Source of the DNA: an uncultured Coriobacteriaceae bacterium
GTDB taxonomy: Bacteria; Actinomycetota; Coriobacteriia; Coriobacteriales; QAMH01
Direction of reading: 5' to 3'
DNA length: 14,120 bases
Assembly: GCA_902796975.1 (NCBI GenBank)
Contig: CADBRF010000073.1
Span: 1-14,120, forward strand
Part shown: one piece after another, positions 1 to 7,397 of the stretch
Numbering within the stretch: the first letter of the stretch is position 1
How the letters are laid out: the number at the start of each line of letters is the position of its first letter
Translations under genes and position numbers: made by a program
Notes under the pieces: generated by a model
The model's input: only the letters and a program-made list of their open reading frames with translations
Database searches by the model: none
Told to the model about the DNA's origin: nothing

Positions 1-1220
1 ATTCGGGGCTTCTCGCCCCCGGCTCCGCATCTGACAGCAAATCAGGCATAACTATCGCAGACGACAACCCCTCTATCTCAGTGGGCGAAGACGGCCTTCT
101 CTACCACCACGATGCAGAAGGGTTCGTGCTCATTCAGGGAATCGACCCTTCTATCCGTTCCTGTACAATCCGCCCCGGGACAAAGAAAATCGCTTTTGGT
201 GCCCTCGAGGGCTTCTCCAACCTCGAAGAGGTTTCCCTTCCCGAAAGTCTCAAGGTCATTGGCACCTACGCCTTCATGAACGACACTTCGCTCACCAGCA
301 TTTCTCTCCCCCACGCCCTGCGGACCATTGGAGACAAGGCCTTTTACAACACAAACGTGAGCGCCTTCAATATTCCCGCGAGCTTGACCAATTTGGGAAC
401 ATGCGCGCTCCTCGTGAGTTCGCGGTGCCCCGCCAGCAACTATCCGGAGCTCGTTCATGGCTGGCTCCGCATCCATTATTCCCACGCCTGCGTCAACCAG
501 CGGCTTGACATCTCCGTAGACCCAGACAACCCCAGGTTCTTCATCGAGGGCAACGTATTCGCCATGTGGAATGAAGCGCAGCATAAGACCTGCACGGTCA
601 TCTCATATGTGGGTGAGGCGAACGAGGTCAGGTTCCCTTCGCGCACGACCCGCGTCGAGCCTTTCGCGATGTTCAGCGTTGGAGGAATCGACAAGCTGAC
701 CGTCCCGCATACACTTCACAAGATTGGCAAGAATGCCCTCTTCCTCGCCGGACTACCGAGACTTCTTGTCATAGAAGAGCAGGACGAGGACATTGCCCTT
801 TATCCCGCTGCGAACGAGACCGGATTTTCAGCGTTTTCCAATGGATTCCTTTGCGGTTCCTTCGAAGAGACGATGCTCATCCGGCGTGTGGACCACTCCC
901 TGTTCTCCATCCAAGACGCGTATGAGCGCTATGACCTCATGGCGCTCAGGCTCTCCGCTCCGGTAAGGCTTTCCGGAGATCTCGAACAGCGGTATCGGCA
1001 GGACATCCTCGACCATTTCGACTGGTACTGTCTCGAGCTCGCCCGCCACGACGACAACGAAGGGTTCCAGGCTCTTATAAACGCCGGCTTGCTCGGCCGG
1101 AGCAATATCACACACGTCATTGATGTTGTCTCTCGAGCGCATTGCGCACATGCCGTGAGCTACCTCCTCTCGTTCAAGGAGGAGTTTGACCATGCGGACG
1201 AACTCGATTTCTCGCTCTAG
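1..1220 (+). CDS. BspA-type leucine-rich-repeat protein, 5' end outside window
   Basis: The reading frame is open from the first complete codon (position 3) to TAG at 1218-1220, about 405 residues, so the gene starts before the window. A GTG at 81 lies inside a repeat and is not a credible start. Repeats of the LRR_5 (BspA/TpLRR) kind are visible: segments such as LEEVSLPESLKVIGTYAF and TSISLPHALRTIGDKAFY alternate a beta strand, PxxL turn and IGxxAF helix. Two 'DNP...GxLY'-type inserts occur, one near residue 20 and one near residue 170. From about residue 290 the repeats end and a roughly 110-residue helical tail follows, with a stretch (HDDNEGFQALINAGLLGRS) that resembles a lone ankyrin-like hairpin. 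Family members are usually surface or host-interacting proteins, but the N-terminus that would show a signal peptide is missing. No convincing terminator follows; only a short hairpin overlaps the stop codon. The family call is firm and the role is unknown. Confidence 0.85.
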   Translation, partial: SGLLAPGSASDSKSGITIADDNPSISVGEDGLLYHHDAEGFVLIQGIDPSIRSCTIRPGTKKIAFGALEGFSNLEEVSLPESLKVIGTYAFMNDTSLTSISLPHALRTIGDKAFYNTNVSAFNIPASLTNLGTCALLVSSRCPASNYPELVHGWLRIHYSHACVNQRLDISVDPDNPRFFIEGNVFAMWNEAQHKTCTVISYVGEANEVRFPSRTTRVEPFAMFSVGGIDKLTVPHTLHKIGKNALFLAGLPRLLVIEEQDEDIALYPAANETGFSAFSNGFLCGSFEETMLIRRVDHSLFSIQDAYERYDLMALRLSAPVRLSGDLEQRYRQDILDHFDWYCLELARHDDNEGFQALINAGLLGRSNITHVIDVVSRAHCAHAVSYLLSFKEEFDHADELDFSL

Positions 1221-1294
1221 CGAGCTTTGGCAGTCTGTTTCCAAGTCCCTTCAGCCCAGAGATTTGGTCTGCCATCGCGCCGGGTTCAATCGGC

Positions 1295-1303
1295 TGCTAT
1301 CAT
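1295..1303 (+). promoter_or_regulatory. Extended -10 promoter for galU
   Basis: TGC-TATCAT matches an extended -10 element (TGn followed by five of six bases of TATAAT). No good -35 box lies 16-18 bases upstream, as is common for extended -10 promoters. Transcription would start near 1310 and leave a leader of about 80 bases before galU. It is a sequence match only. Confidence 0.4.
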
Positions 1304-1308
1304 GCTAC

Positions 1309-1350
1309 GGGCGGAATTACCGCCTGTGCATCGCAGCGTTTATGCGCTGC
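1309..1350 (+). promoter_or_regulatory. Two hairpins in the galU leader
   Basis: GGCGG-AATTA-CCGCC (1310-1324) and GCAGCG-TTTATG-CGCTGC (1333-1350) are perfect short stems placed between the inferred transcription start and the galU ribosome binding site. Neither has a T-tract, so they are not terminators. They may stabilise the 5' end of the mRNA; no known riboswitch class is recognised. Confidence 0.3.
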
Positions 1351-1390
1351 TTGGAGCTGCGCATTCATGTGTGGAGAGGATTCAACTGCT

Positions 1391-2245
1391 ATGAAGGCTG
1401 TCATACCTGCTGCTGGACTCGGTTCGCGTTTTCTGCCGGCAACCAAAGCCATTCCCAAGGAGATGCTGCCCGTCATCGACCGCCCGGTTATCCAGTACAT
1501 CGTCGAGGAGGCGCTTGCTTGCGGGGCGGACGAAGTCGTCATCGTGAACAGCCGCGAGAAGACAGCAATTCCCCGTCATTTCGAGCCTTCTCCCTCCCTC
1601 GTCGAAGAACTCAGGGCACGCGGCAAGAATTCCTATGCCGATGCCGTAGAGCAGGCAGGCGAGCTACCCGTGACCTTCGTCTACCAGGATGCTCCACTGG
1701 GTCTCGGTCATGCCGTGCACTGCGCGGCGCAAGAAACCGCCGAAGACCCGTTCCTCGTCATGCTGGGCGATGTCATTGTTCCCGGTGGCTCCATGTGCAC
1801 CAGGATGCGCGAGGTCTCCGAAGCCCATGGCAACGCGAGCGTCATCGCCGTCATGCCGGTTTCCTACGATGAAGTGAGCCGCTTTGGCATTGTCGGCGGT
1901 ACAGACATGGGCTCTGGCGTGCTGAAAATCACCGAGATGGTGGAAAAGCCTGCTCTTGAAGACGCCCCAAGCAACCTTGCGATCTTTGGCCGCTATCTGC
2001 TCAGCCCCAAGGTCATGGAACTCTTGGAGAATACCAAGCCAGGCGCTGGTGGAGAAGTTCAGCTTACCGACGCTCTCGTAGCTCTGCTCGCGGAAGAAGA
2101 CGTCTACGCCCTGGTTGTGGACCCGACCGAGGGCTTTGACACGGGCACGATTGCAACCTGGCTCTCCGCCAATATTCAGCTCGCCATGCGTGATGAGAAA
2201 ATGGCAGCCCAGCTCCGCCCCGTTTTGGAGAAGCTCCTGGCCTAG
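1391..2245 (+). CDS. galU: UTP--glucose-1-phosphate uridylyltransferase
   Basis: This cytoplasmic enzyme makes UDP-glucose from UTP and glucose 1-phosphate, feeding glycolipid, wall polysaccharide and teichoic-acid sugar synthesis. The 284-residue product opens with the nucleotide-binding signature GLGSRFLPATKAIPKEMLPV (residues 9-28). It also has APLGLGHAV (101-109), the metal-site region LGDVIVPG (125-132), VEKP (184-187), FGRYLLSP (199-206) and GEVQLTDAL (221-229), all in the usual GalU order, and its length is normal. An in-frame ATG eight codons upstream (1367) would add MCGEDSTA. I prefer 1391 because the family starts exactly at MKAVIPAAG and because GGAGAGGA (1373-1380) lies 10 bases before it, whereas no ribosome binding site precedes 1367. 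The gene appears to be transcribed alone, between its own promoter and terminator. Confidence 0.96.
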   Translation: MKAVIPAAGLGSRFLPATKAIPKEMLPVIDRPVIQYIVEEALACGADEVVIVNSREKTAIPRHFEPSPSLVEELRARGKNSYADAVEQAGELPVTFVYQDAPLGLGHAVHCAAQETAEDPFLVMLGDVIVPGGSMCTRMREVSEAHGNASVIAVMPVSYDEVSRFGIVGGTDMGSGVLKITEMVEKPALEDAPSNLAIFGRYLLSPKVMELLENTKPGAGGEVQLTDALVALLAEEDVYALVVDPTEGFDTGTIATWLSANIQLAMRDEKMAAQLRPVLEKLLA

Positions 2246-2310
2246 GCGGCACTCCCACCTGGAAAAACATACGAGGGGGAAGCTCCCGTTAATTGAGCCG
2301 TTAAACAAGG

Positions 2311-2349
2311 ATGCCGGCCGCAGGACGCAAACCCTGCCGCCGGCATTTT
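2311..2349 (+). terminator. Intrinsic terminator after galU
   Basis: A 14-bp stem with one mismatch (arms 2311-2324 and 2333-2346, loop ACGCAAAC) is followed by TTT (TTTT counting the last arm base). It lies 66 bases past the galU stop and 34 bases from the end of convergent thrS. In the opposite direction the stem is followed only by CCTTGTTTAA, so it would stop thrS transcripts less well. Confidence 0.85.
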
Positions 2350-2382
2350 CATCGTTCACAAGCTTAAACGCAGCCTCAGGAC

Positions 2383-4305
2383 TCAGACCTGCGCATCAGC
2401 GATGATCTTGGTGAAGTCCTCGAGCTTCATGGAACCGAGATCGCCCTCATGACGCTCGCGCACGGAAACCTCTCCGTTTGCAACTTCCTTATCGCCAATA
2501 ACCAGCATGTAGGGAATCTGCTGGTGCTGGGCCTTGGCAATCTTCACACGCATGGGCTCGTTCTGACCGTAGACTTCCACACGGCCGCCAACTGCCTCGA
2601 GCTTCCTTTTGATGTCGTAGGCTGCATCCGCATGGCGATCTGCGATAGGCACGATAACGGCTTGGACGGGAGCCAACCATGCGGGTAGGGCACCAGCCGT
2701 ATGCTCGATGAGAATGCCCAGGAAGCGCTCGATGGAGCCGAAGAGCGCACGATGGAGCATCCAGGGGCGTGCCGTGGAGTTATCCGGCGTGCGATAGGTG
2801 ATGTCGAAACGCTCGGGGAGGTTGAAGTCAACCTGAACCGTGGAGCACTGCCACCAACGCCCGATGGCGTCCTTGACCTTAATGTCGATCTTGGGGCCGT
2901 AGAACGCGCCGTCGCCCTCGTTGATGTCGTAGGGAATGCCCTTGCGCTCGATTGCCTGGCGGAGGAAACTCTCTGCCTTCTCCCACATTTCATCGGTGCC
3001 GATTGACTTCTCAGGACGTGTGGAAATCTCCGCTGCATACTCGAAGCCGAAGGTCTTCATAATATAGTCGGCAAGGTCGAGAATGGAGCAGACCTCATCG
3101 ACGACCTGGTCTTCGCGGCAGAAGACATGGGCATCGTCCTGCGTGAAGCCACGGGCGCGCATGAGGCCGTGTACCGCACCGGAGAGCTCGTGACGGTAGA
3201 CCGTGCCGAACTCGAAGTAGCGGATGGGCATCTCGCGGTAGGAATGAATATCGTTGGAGTAGAGCATCACGTGGCCGGGGCAATTCATGGGCTTTACGCC
3301 ATATTCGGTCTGACGCGGAGCCTCGTCGGTGCCCTCGTTAATCTGGAAGAAGTACATGTTGTCGTGATAGTAGCCATAGTGGCCAGAGGTCTTCCAGACG
3401 TCTGCCTTGTAGATGTGTGGGGTGATAACTTCCTGATAGCCGCGACGGTAGAGCTCTTTGCGGAGCCACTCTTGCATGGTGCGGATAACGCGGGCACCGT
3501 TGGGGAGGTACATGGGCAGACCCACGCCGGCCATGTCGCTCTCCATGAAGATACCGAGCTCGCGGCCGAGTTTGCGGTGATCGCGCTTCTCAGCCTCTTC
3601 GAGCAGATGCAGGTAATCCTTGAGGTCCTTCTTCTTGAAAAAGGCGGTGCCGTAGAGACGCTGGAGCTGCTCATTGCTGGCATCGCCCTTCCAGTAGGCA
3701 CCGGCGACCTTCATGAGCTTGAAAGCGCCAATTTTGCCCGCGCTGGGGATATGCGGCCCACGGCATAGGTCCACGAAATCGCCGTGGCGATAGATGGAGA
3801 TGGGCTCGTCAGCAGGCAGGTCGTCAATATGCTCAAGTTTGAAGCGCTGATCCTTGAAGATTTCCTTGGCCTCATCGCGGCTGACGACTTCGCGCACAAA
3901 GGGGGCATCGGCCTTGATGATTTCTGCCATCTTGGCTTCGATTTTCTCGAAGGAGTCGCTGGAGATATTGCCCTCAAGCGCGAAATCGTAGAAGTAGCCA
4001 TCATCCGTTGAGGGGCCAAATGCGATCTGCACATGAGGCCAGAGCAACTGAACAGCCTCTGCCATGATATGTGCGCAGGAATGGCGGAGGATGCCAAGCG
4101 CCTCGGGGCTGCGGTCGGTGACAATCTCGACAGCGGCGCCATCGTGGAGCGGAGCATTCAAATCGACAAGCGCACCGTCAATCTTGCCCGCAACAGCTGC
4201 CTTGGCGAGACCAGCGCCAATGGCCGCGGCGCAGTCTGCAAGCGTTGCGCCCTCGTCAAGCTCCTTGACAGAGCCATCGGGGAGTGTGACCTTGATTCGT
4301 TCCAT
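2383..4305 (-). CDS. thrS: Threonyl-tRNA synthetase
   Basis: It charges tRNA-Thr with threonine using ATP. The 640-residue product is full length, like E. coli ThrRS (642). It has an N-terminal TGS domain (about 1-62) and an editing domain with HxxxH (H75, H79) and DLCRGPH (C181, H185). The class II catalytic core carries the zinc ligands C342 (MNCPGH), H393 (DDAHVF) and H518 (MLHRA), and motif 2 around FEFGTVYRHE. The C-terminal anticodon-binding domain (about 545-640) includes the conserved GDKEV segment. The ATG is preceded by AGAAAGGA with 7 bases between, a clear ribosome binding site. The leader carries two anticodon-like hairpins, described separately, which suggest translational autoregulation. 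It is the last gene before convergent galU. No terminator separates it from the upstream zinc-ribbon gene, so some cotranscription is possible. Confidence 0.98.
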   Translation of the reverse strand: MERIKVTLPDGSVKELDEGATLADCAAAIGAGLAKAAVAGKIDGALVDLNAPLHDGAAVEIVTDRSPEALGILRHSCAHIMAEAVQLLWPHVQIAFGPSTDDGYFYDFALEGNISSDSFEKIEAKMAEIIKADAPFVREVVSRDEAKEIFKDQRFKLEHIDDLPADEPISIYRHGDFVDLCRGPHIPSAGKIGAFKLMKVAGAYWKGDASNEQLQRLYGTAFFKKKDLKDYLHLLEEAEKRDHRKLGRELGIFMESDMAGVGLPMYLPNGARVIRTMQEWLRKELYRRGYQEVITPHIYKADVWKTSGHYGYYHDNMYFFQINEGTDEAPRQTEYGVKPMNCPGHVMLYSNDIHSYREMPIRYFEFGTVYRHELSGAVHGLMRARGFTQDDAHVFCREDQVVDEVCSILDLADYIMKTFGFEYAAEISTRPEKSIGTDEMWEKAESFLRQAIERKGIPYDINEGDGAFYGPKIDIKVKDAIGRWWQCSTVQVDFNLPERFDITYRTPDNSTARPWMLHRALFGSIERFLGILIEHTAGALPAWLAPVQAVIVPIADRHADAAYDIKRKLEAVGGRVEVYGQNEPMRVKIAKAQHQQIPYMLVIGDKEVANGEVSVRERHEGDLGSMKLEDFTKIIADAQV

Positions 4306-4321
4306 CGTTCTTTCCTTTCTG

Positions 4322-4380
4322 CCCGTTCCCCGGCAACAAACCGGGCGGGACTCGGTTATTCGGCTCGGATACAGACCGAG
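4322..4380 (-). promoter_or_regulatory. Putative thrS translational operator with two tRNA-Thr anticodon-arm mimics
   Basis: Read on the minus strand as RNA, the leader contains CUCGG-UCUGUAU-CCGAG (4380-4364), a 14-nt linker, and CCCGG-UUUGUUG-CCGGG (4345-4329). Each is a 5-bp stem with a 7-nt loop, the geometry of an anticodon arm, and each has UGU at loop positions 3-5, the place of anticodon bases 34-36. UGU reads the threonine codon ACA. The second arm also has U at the position equivalent to U33 and stands on a further 4-bp stem (4349-4346 with 4325-4322) across a GAA bulge. It ends two bases before the ribosome binding site. E. coli thrS is known to be repressed by ThrRS binding two such arms. 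That this leader works the same way is inference. Confidence 0.55.
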
Positions 4381-4393
4381 TCGCCTATGAACT

Positions 4394-4418
4394 ACGCCGC
4401 AGGCTGAGCCCGCGGCGT
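4394..4418 (-). promoter_or_regulatory. GC-rich hairpin at the 5' side of the thrS leader
   Basis: An 11-bp stem with one G-U pair and a UCA triloop (arms 4418-4408 and 4404-4394) lies between the zinc-ribbon gene and the thrS anticodon-like arms. No T-tract follows in either direction, so it is a poor intrinsic terminator. It could protect the 3' end of the zinc-ribbon transcript or form the first domain of the thrS leader. Confidence 0.4.
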
Positions 4419-4443
4419 CGAGACCGAATGGTATCTCAGTTTG

Positions 4444-4449
4444 ATTATG
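4444..4449 (-). promoter_or_regulatory. Possible -10 box for thrS
   Basis: CATAAT on the minus strand matches TATAAT at five of six bases and would start transcription roughly 130 bases before thrS, upstream of all three leader hairpins. No convincing -35 box is seen at 16-18 bases, so this is tentative. Confidence 0.25.
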
Positions 4450-4470
4450 GGCGCGACAAGAGAACCCGAT

Positions 4471-4923
4471 TTACTGCCTTTGGCGCACAGGGCCATTGCC
4501 AACGGGAGTGGTGCAGTAGGGGCAGATGGTCCAATCCGGTTCGAGCGCCCTGCCACAGCGGGTGCAGACATTGCGGAGCTGCCTGTGGCAATGAGGGCAG
4601 ATGATGAATTCGGCCTTGACGGGGCGGCCGCACTGGGGGCAATCCCTATATTCGCCAAGTTGGCGCGTGAGCAGGTCGAGTTCCATATCCTGCAGGTCTT
4701 GCTCCTCGCGCATGAGGGGCTTGCGCAGAAGGCAATAAGCAACGAGGCCCACGATGGGGACGACCGCCGCAATAGTCCAGGGCACGACGGGCATGTCCCT
4801 GCGTGCGGCATCACGCGCAACCCACACGATAGCGACAATATAGATGAGGACGATAATGGCAAGACAGAGGAACAGTGCGCTCACGACTTGCGGCGTCATG
4901 AGCTGCGCGATCAAATCACCCAT
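4471..4923 (-). CDS. Small membrane protein with PLDc_N-like hairpin and two zinc ribbons
   Basis: The 150-residue product begins with two membrane segments (about 13-36 and 47-66). The second, around VPWTIAAVVPIVGLVAYCLL, resembles the PLDc_N membrane hairpin found at the start of cardiolipin synthases and many small membrane proteins. An acidic, probably helical linker (71-92) follows, then two treble-cysteine-pair zinc ribbons: C95/C98 with C109/C112 and C120/C123 with C134/C137 (CPQC, CPHC, CTRC, CPYC). The ribbons should face the cytoplasm by the positive-inside rule, since RDAARR lies between the helices and an RK pair after them; this orientation is uncertain. The start has AAGGGA about seven bases upstream. 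No function is known for such proteins; nothing links it to its neighbours thrS and htpG beyond strand. Confidence 0.8.
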   Translation of the reverse strand: MGDLIAQLMTPQVVSALFLCLAIIVLIYIVAIVWVARDAARRDMPVVPWTIAAVVPIVGLVAYCLLRKPLMREEQDLQDMELDLLTRQLGEYRDCPQCGRPVKAEFIICPHCHRQLRNVCTRCGRALEPDWTICPYCTTPVGNGPVRQRQ

Positions 4924-4963
4924 AAGACATCCCTTGTTTGGAACTGTGTGTGTATTGTGGAGG

Positions 4964-4972
4964 ATTTTAGCA
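4964..4972 (-). promoter_or_regulatory. Extended -10 promoter for the zinc-ribbon gene
   Basis: On the minus strand TGC-TAAAAT is an extended -10 match (five of six to TATAAT). It lies downstream of the htpG terminator and about 40 bases before the zinc-ribbon start codon. A -35 box is weak. Confidence 0.4.
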
Positions 4973-5044
4973 CCAAAGGAGCAGGGCGAGAATTCCAGCA
5001 GAGCATTGTTCGGGAAACGCCTGCTCTATCCTGCTGTACCACAT

Positions 5045-5078
5045 AAAACGGGCAGGAAGCTCATGGCTTCCTGCCCGT
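5045..5078 (-). terminator. Intrinsic terminator after htpG
   Basis: A perfect 13-bp stem (5078-5066 with 5060-5048, loop CATGA on the minus strand) is followed by TTTT counting the last base of the arm. It starts about 38 bases past the htpG stop and separates htpG from the zinc-ribbon gene. Confidence 0.93.
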
Positions 5079-5116
5079 CTCGGCTTGATTGGCTTGCGAT
5101 GTCTCTAACCGGCGGC

Positions 5117-7030
5117 TTACTCCATCAGCGAAAGCACGGCCTGGTTGAACTCGGTGGGGTCTCCCAGAGGCAGACCTTCTGCAAGGAGCGCCTGATCGTA
5201 GAGAATCTTGATCAGGGTCTCCGCCTTGGCGATGTCGTCACCATCGTAGGCCTCCTTGAGCTTCTTATAAGCTGCATGGGTAGTATTGAGCTGAAGGATG
5301 TGCTGCGGTTTCTGGTCTCCGCGCTGGGATTCAGGCAGGGAGTTCATGTATTTTTCCATGCCAATGCTCATGGGGCCATCCGCCACGATAGCGCTCGCGA
5401 TGTCATCGCTCAGGAACGGAGCTGCAACGACTTTGGTGATGTCCTCGGGTAGGACATTCTGCATATCGGTGAAGAAGTCCTTGTTCTCCTCATTGAGGCG
5501 TTCCGCGTCTTCCTTATCGGTTTCGTCCTCGAGGTCCAGATCGCCAGCGGCGACGTTCTTCAGGTCCTTCTCACCATACTCTCGCACAGACATGAGGCAG
5601 AACTCATCGATGTTATCGGAGCAGAGCAGAACATCATAGCCAGCATCCAGAACCGCACGGGTGCTCGGCGCCTTGGCCAGACGCTCAACGGAATCGCCGC
5701 TCGCATAGTAGATGTGCTTCTGGTCCTCGCCTGCCGCCTGGTTGTATTCGTCCAAGGTGATCATCTTGTTCTCCTTGGCAGAGTCGAAGATGAGCAGGTC
5801 GTTCAAGAGGTCGCCCTGTGCACCAAAGGTGCTGTAGATACCATATTTGATGGTCGGGCCAAACTCCTCGAAGAACTTGACGTAGGCGTCGCGGTCGTTA
5901 TCGCGGATATCGGCGAGCTCGGACTTGACCTTCTTCTCAATGCGGCGCTCGATAGCCTTGAGCTGGCGGTCGTGCTGGAGCATTTCGCGCGAGATGTTGA
6001 GGTTGAGATCTGCGCTGTCGACAACGCCGCGCACGAAGCGGAAGCAATCAGGGAGCAGGTCTTCGCAGTGCTCCATGATCATGACGTTGGAGCTGTAGAG
6101 GGCAAGCCCGCTCTTGAAATCCTTGTTGTAGAGGTCGTATGGCGCCTTCTTGGGAATGAAGAGCAGGGCATCGTATTCCATGGTGCCCTCGGCGTGGAGC
6201 GTGATGATGCGCAGCGGGTCCTCGTTGTCGTGGAAGGTGGACTTGTAGAACTCGTTGTATTCCTCGTCGGTGACCTCGGAGCGCTTCTTCGTCCAGATGG
6301 GAATCATGGAGTTGAGGGTCTCACGCTCGACGACGTCTTCGTACTCCGTCTTGTAGTCATCGCCGGCATCCTCAGGCTTGGGCTTGGGTTTGGAGATGAC
6401 TGCGTCCATGCGAATGGGATAGTGGATGTAATCGCTGTAGCGACGGACAAGGCTGCGGATGGTGTAATCCTGCAGGAAAGAGGTGTAATCGTCCTCGCCC
6501 TCGTCATCGCGAAGGTGAAGGATGACATCGGTGCCGCGGCCATCGCGCTCTGCCTCGGAGATGGTGTAGCCCTCGACGCCATCGCTCTCCCACATATTGG
6601 CCTGGTCGGAACCATATGCCTTGGAGATGACGGTTACCTTGTCTGCCACCATGAAAGCCGAGTAGAAGCCGACGCCGAACTGGCCGATGATATCGATGCC
6701 GTCGAGCTTCTTGGCATCCTCCCCCTCCTTGAACTCCAGAGAGCCAGAATGGGCGATGGTGCCGAGATTCTTCTCGAGCTCCTCGGCAGTCATGCCAATG
6801 CCGTTATCGGAAATGGTAATCGTACGGGCGTCCTTATCCGTTTTGAGCAGAATCTCGAGGTCTCCGCGGACGATGCTCTTGTCATCGTTCTCGAGAGACT
6901 TCATATAGAGCTTGTCCAGCGAGTCTGACGCATTGGAAATGAGCTCGCGGAGGAAGATTTCGCGGTTGGTGTAGATGGAGTGCACCATAAGATGAAGTAG
7001 TTTTTTGCTTTCGGTTTTGAACTTGCGCAT
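5117..7030 (-). CDS. htpG: Molecular chaperone HtpG (Hsp90 family)
   Basis: This cytosolic ATP-dependent chaperone acts on stress-damaged and late-folding client proteins. The 637-residue product has an N-terminal GHKL ATPase domain with ELISNASDSLDKL (catalytic Glu at 29, Asn at 33), ISDNGIGM (Asp75), GTIAHSGS, IGQFGVGFYSAFMVADKV and GTDVILHL. The middle domain carries DSADLNLNISREMLQ, and a C-terminal dimerisation domain follows. The eukaryotic MEEVD tail is absent, as expected in bacteria. The frame stays open for 105 codons upstream, but I place the start at 7030. The family begins at M-RKFKTESKKLLHLM, AGAAAGGGG lies 9 bases before this ATG, and the upstream translation resembles no protein and runs through a repeat. 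The gene stands alone with its own terminator. No CIRCE element (HrcA site) is seen upstream, so heat control, if any, uses another factor. Confidence 0.97.
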   Translation of the reverse strand: MRKFKTESKKLLHLMVHSIYTNREIFLRELISNASDSLDKLYMKSLENDDKSIVRGDLEILLKTDKDARTITISDNGIGMTAEELEKNLGTIAHSGSLEFKEGEDAKKLDGIDIIGQFGVGFYSAFMVADKVTVISKAYGSDQANMWESDGVEGYTISEAERDGRGTDVILHLRDDEGEDDYTSFLQDYTIRSLVRRYSDYIHYPIRMDAVISKPKPKPEDAGDDYKTEYEDVVERETLNSMIPIWTKKRSEVTDEEYNEFYKSTFHDNEDPLRIITLHAEGTMEYDALLFIPKKAPYDLYNKDFKSGLALYSSNVMIMEHCEDLLPDCFRFVRGVVDSADLNLNISREMLQHDRQLKAIERRIEKKVKSELADIRDNDRDAYVKFFEEFGPTIKYGIYSTFGAQGDLLNDLLIFDSAKENKMITLDEYNQAAGEDQKHIYYASGDSVERLAKAPSTRAVLDAGYDVLLCSDNIDEFCLMSVREYGEKDLKNVAAGDLDLEDETDKEDAERLNEENKDFFTDMQNVLPEDITKVVAAPFLSDDIASAIVADGPMSIGMEKYMNSLPESQRGDQKPQHILQLNTTHAAYKKLKEAYDGDDIAKAETLIKILYDQALLAEGLPLGDPTEFNQAVLSLME

Positions 7031-7139
7031 TGGAACATGCCCCTTTCTCAATTTTTGTTGGTTGAAATTGTAGATGCATGCCATAAAGAGATTTGCTGTT
7101 GTTATAGAGACGTTACCTAATGCAATATTCATACAAAAT

Positions 7140-7158
7140 CTAACATGCTGTAACTTAG
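7140..7158. promoter_or_regulatory. Imperfect palindrome upstream of htpG
   Basis: CTAAcatgctgtaacTTAG is a 19-bp imperfect dyad with outer CTAA/TTAG and matching internal bases. It lies 110 bases before the htpG start in an AT-rich stretch (about 7031-7165) that contrasts with the GC-rich DNA beyond it and probably holds the htpG promoter. It could be an operator. I could not find a convincing -35/-10 pair, and it matches neither CIRCE nor the HAIR box. Confidence 0.25.
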
Positions 7159-7258
7159 ATTTCCCATCAGCCACTTTCCTCTGCGGCTTTTGGCAGACCA
7201 ATATTGGACGAACGACGGGCGAATAATCTCCGGTGTGCCACGAAAACAATTGGAGGAT

Positions 7259-7346
7259 GATGCGCCCGGAGGCGGAAGCCGGGAGCGGAGAGATGTCTGA
7301 GCGCGTAGCGCGAGTCCTCGGAGCTGGATCCGCCGGAGGGCGCATC
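7259..7346. repeat. Long imperfect inverted repeat in htpG-folC intergenic region
   Basis: GATGCGCCC (7259-7267) pairs with GGGCGCATC (7338-7346). After a symmetrical GGA/GGA internal loop, GGCGGA (7271-7276) pairs with TCCGCC (7329-7334). A small GCGC-GTA-GCGC hairpin (7301-7311) sits near the tip. The arrangement resembles a REP-like or MITE-like intergenic element, or a structured RNA. There is no T-tract, no good start codon with ribosome binding site, and no recognisable protein. Whether copies occur elsewhere in the genome cannot be told here. Confidence 0.5.
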
Positions 7347-7397
7347 GGGTGACGACCTTGTTTTACGGGGCGCGCCGGAGGTTCTTCGCCCGAAGCG

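Noticed and set aside
4306..4470. T-box riboswitch upstream of thrS
   Set aside because: No T-box consensus (AGGGUGGNACCGCG) or terminator/antiterminator pair with a T-tract is present; the leader instead shows anticodon-like arms.
5714..6928. 404-residue open frame on the plus strand opposite htpG
   Set aside because: It is a hydrophobic valine/leucine-rich mirror of htpG codons, as expected from GC-rich DNA. The same holds for the long frames opposite the PLP gene (10924-11928) and paralogue A (12267-13289).
7031..7345. 105-codon in-frame extension of htpG
   Set aside because: HtpG proteins begin at the RKFKTESKK segment, a good ribosome binding site precedes that ATG, and the upstream translation is unlike any protein and crosses an inverted repeat.
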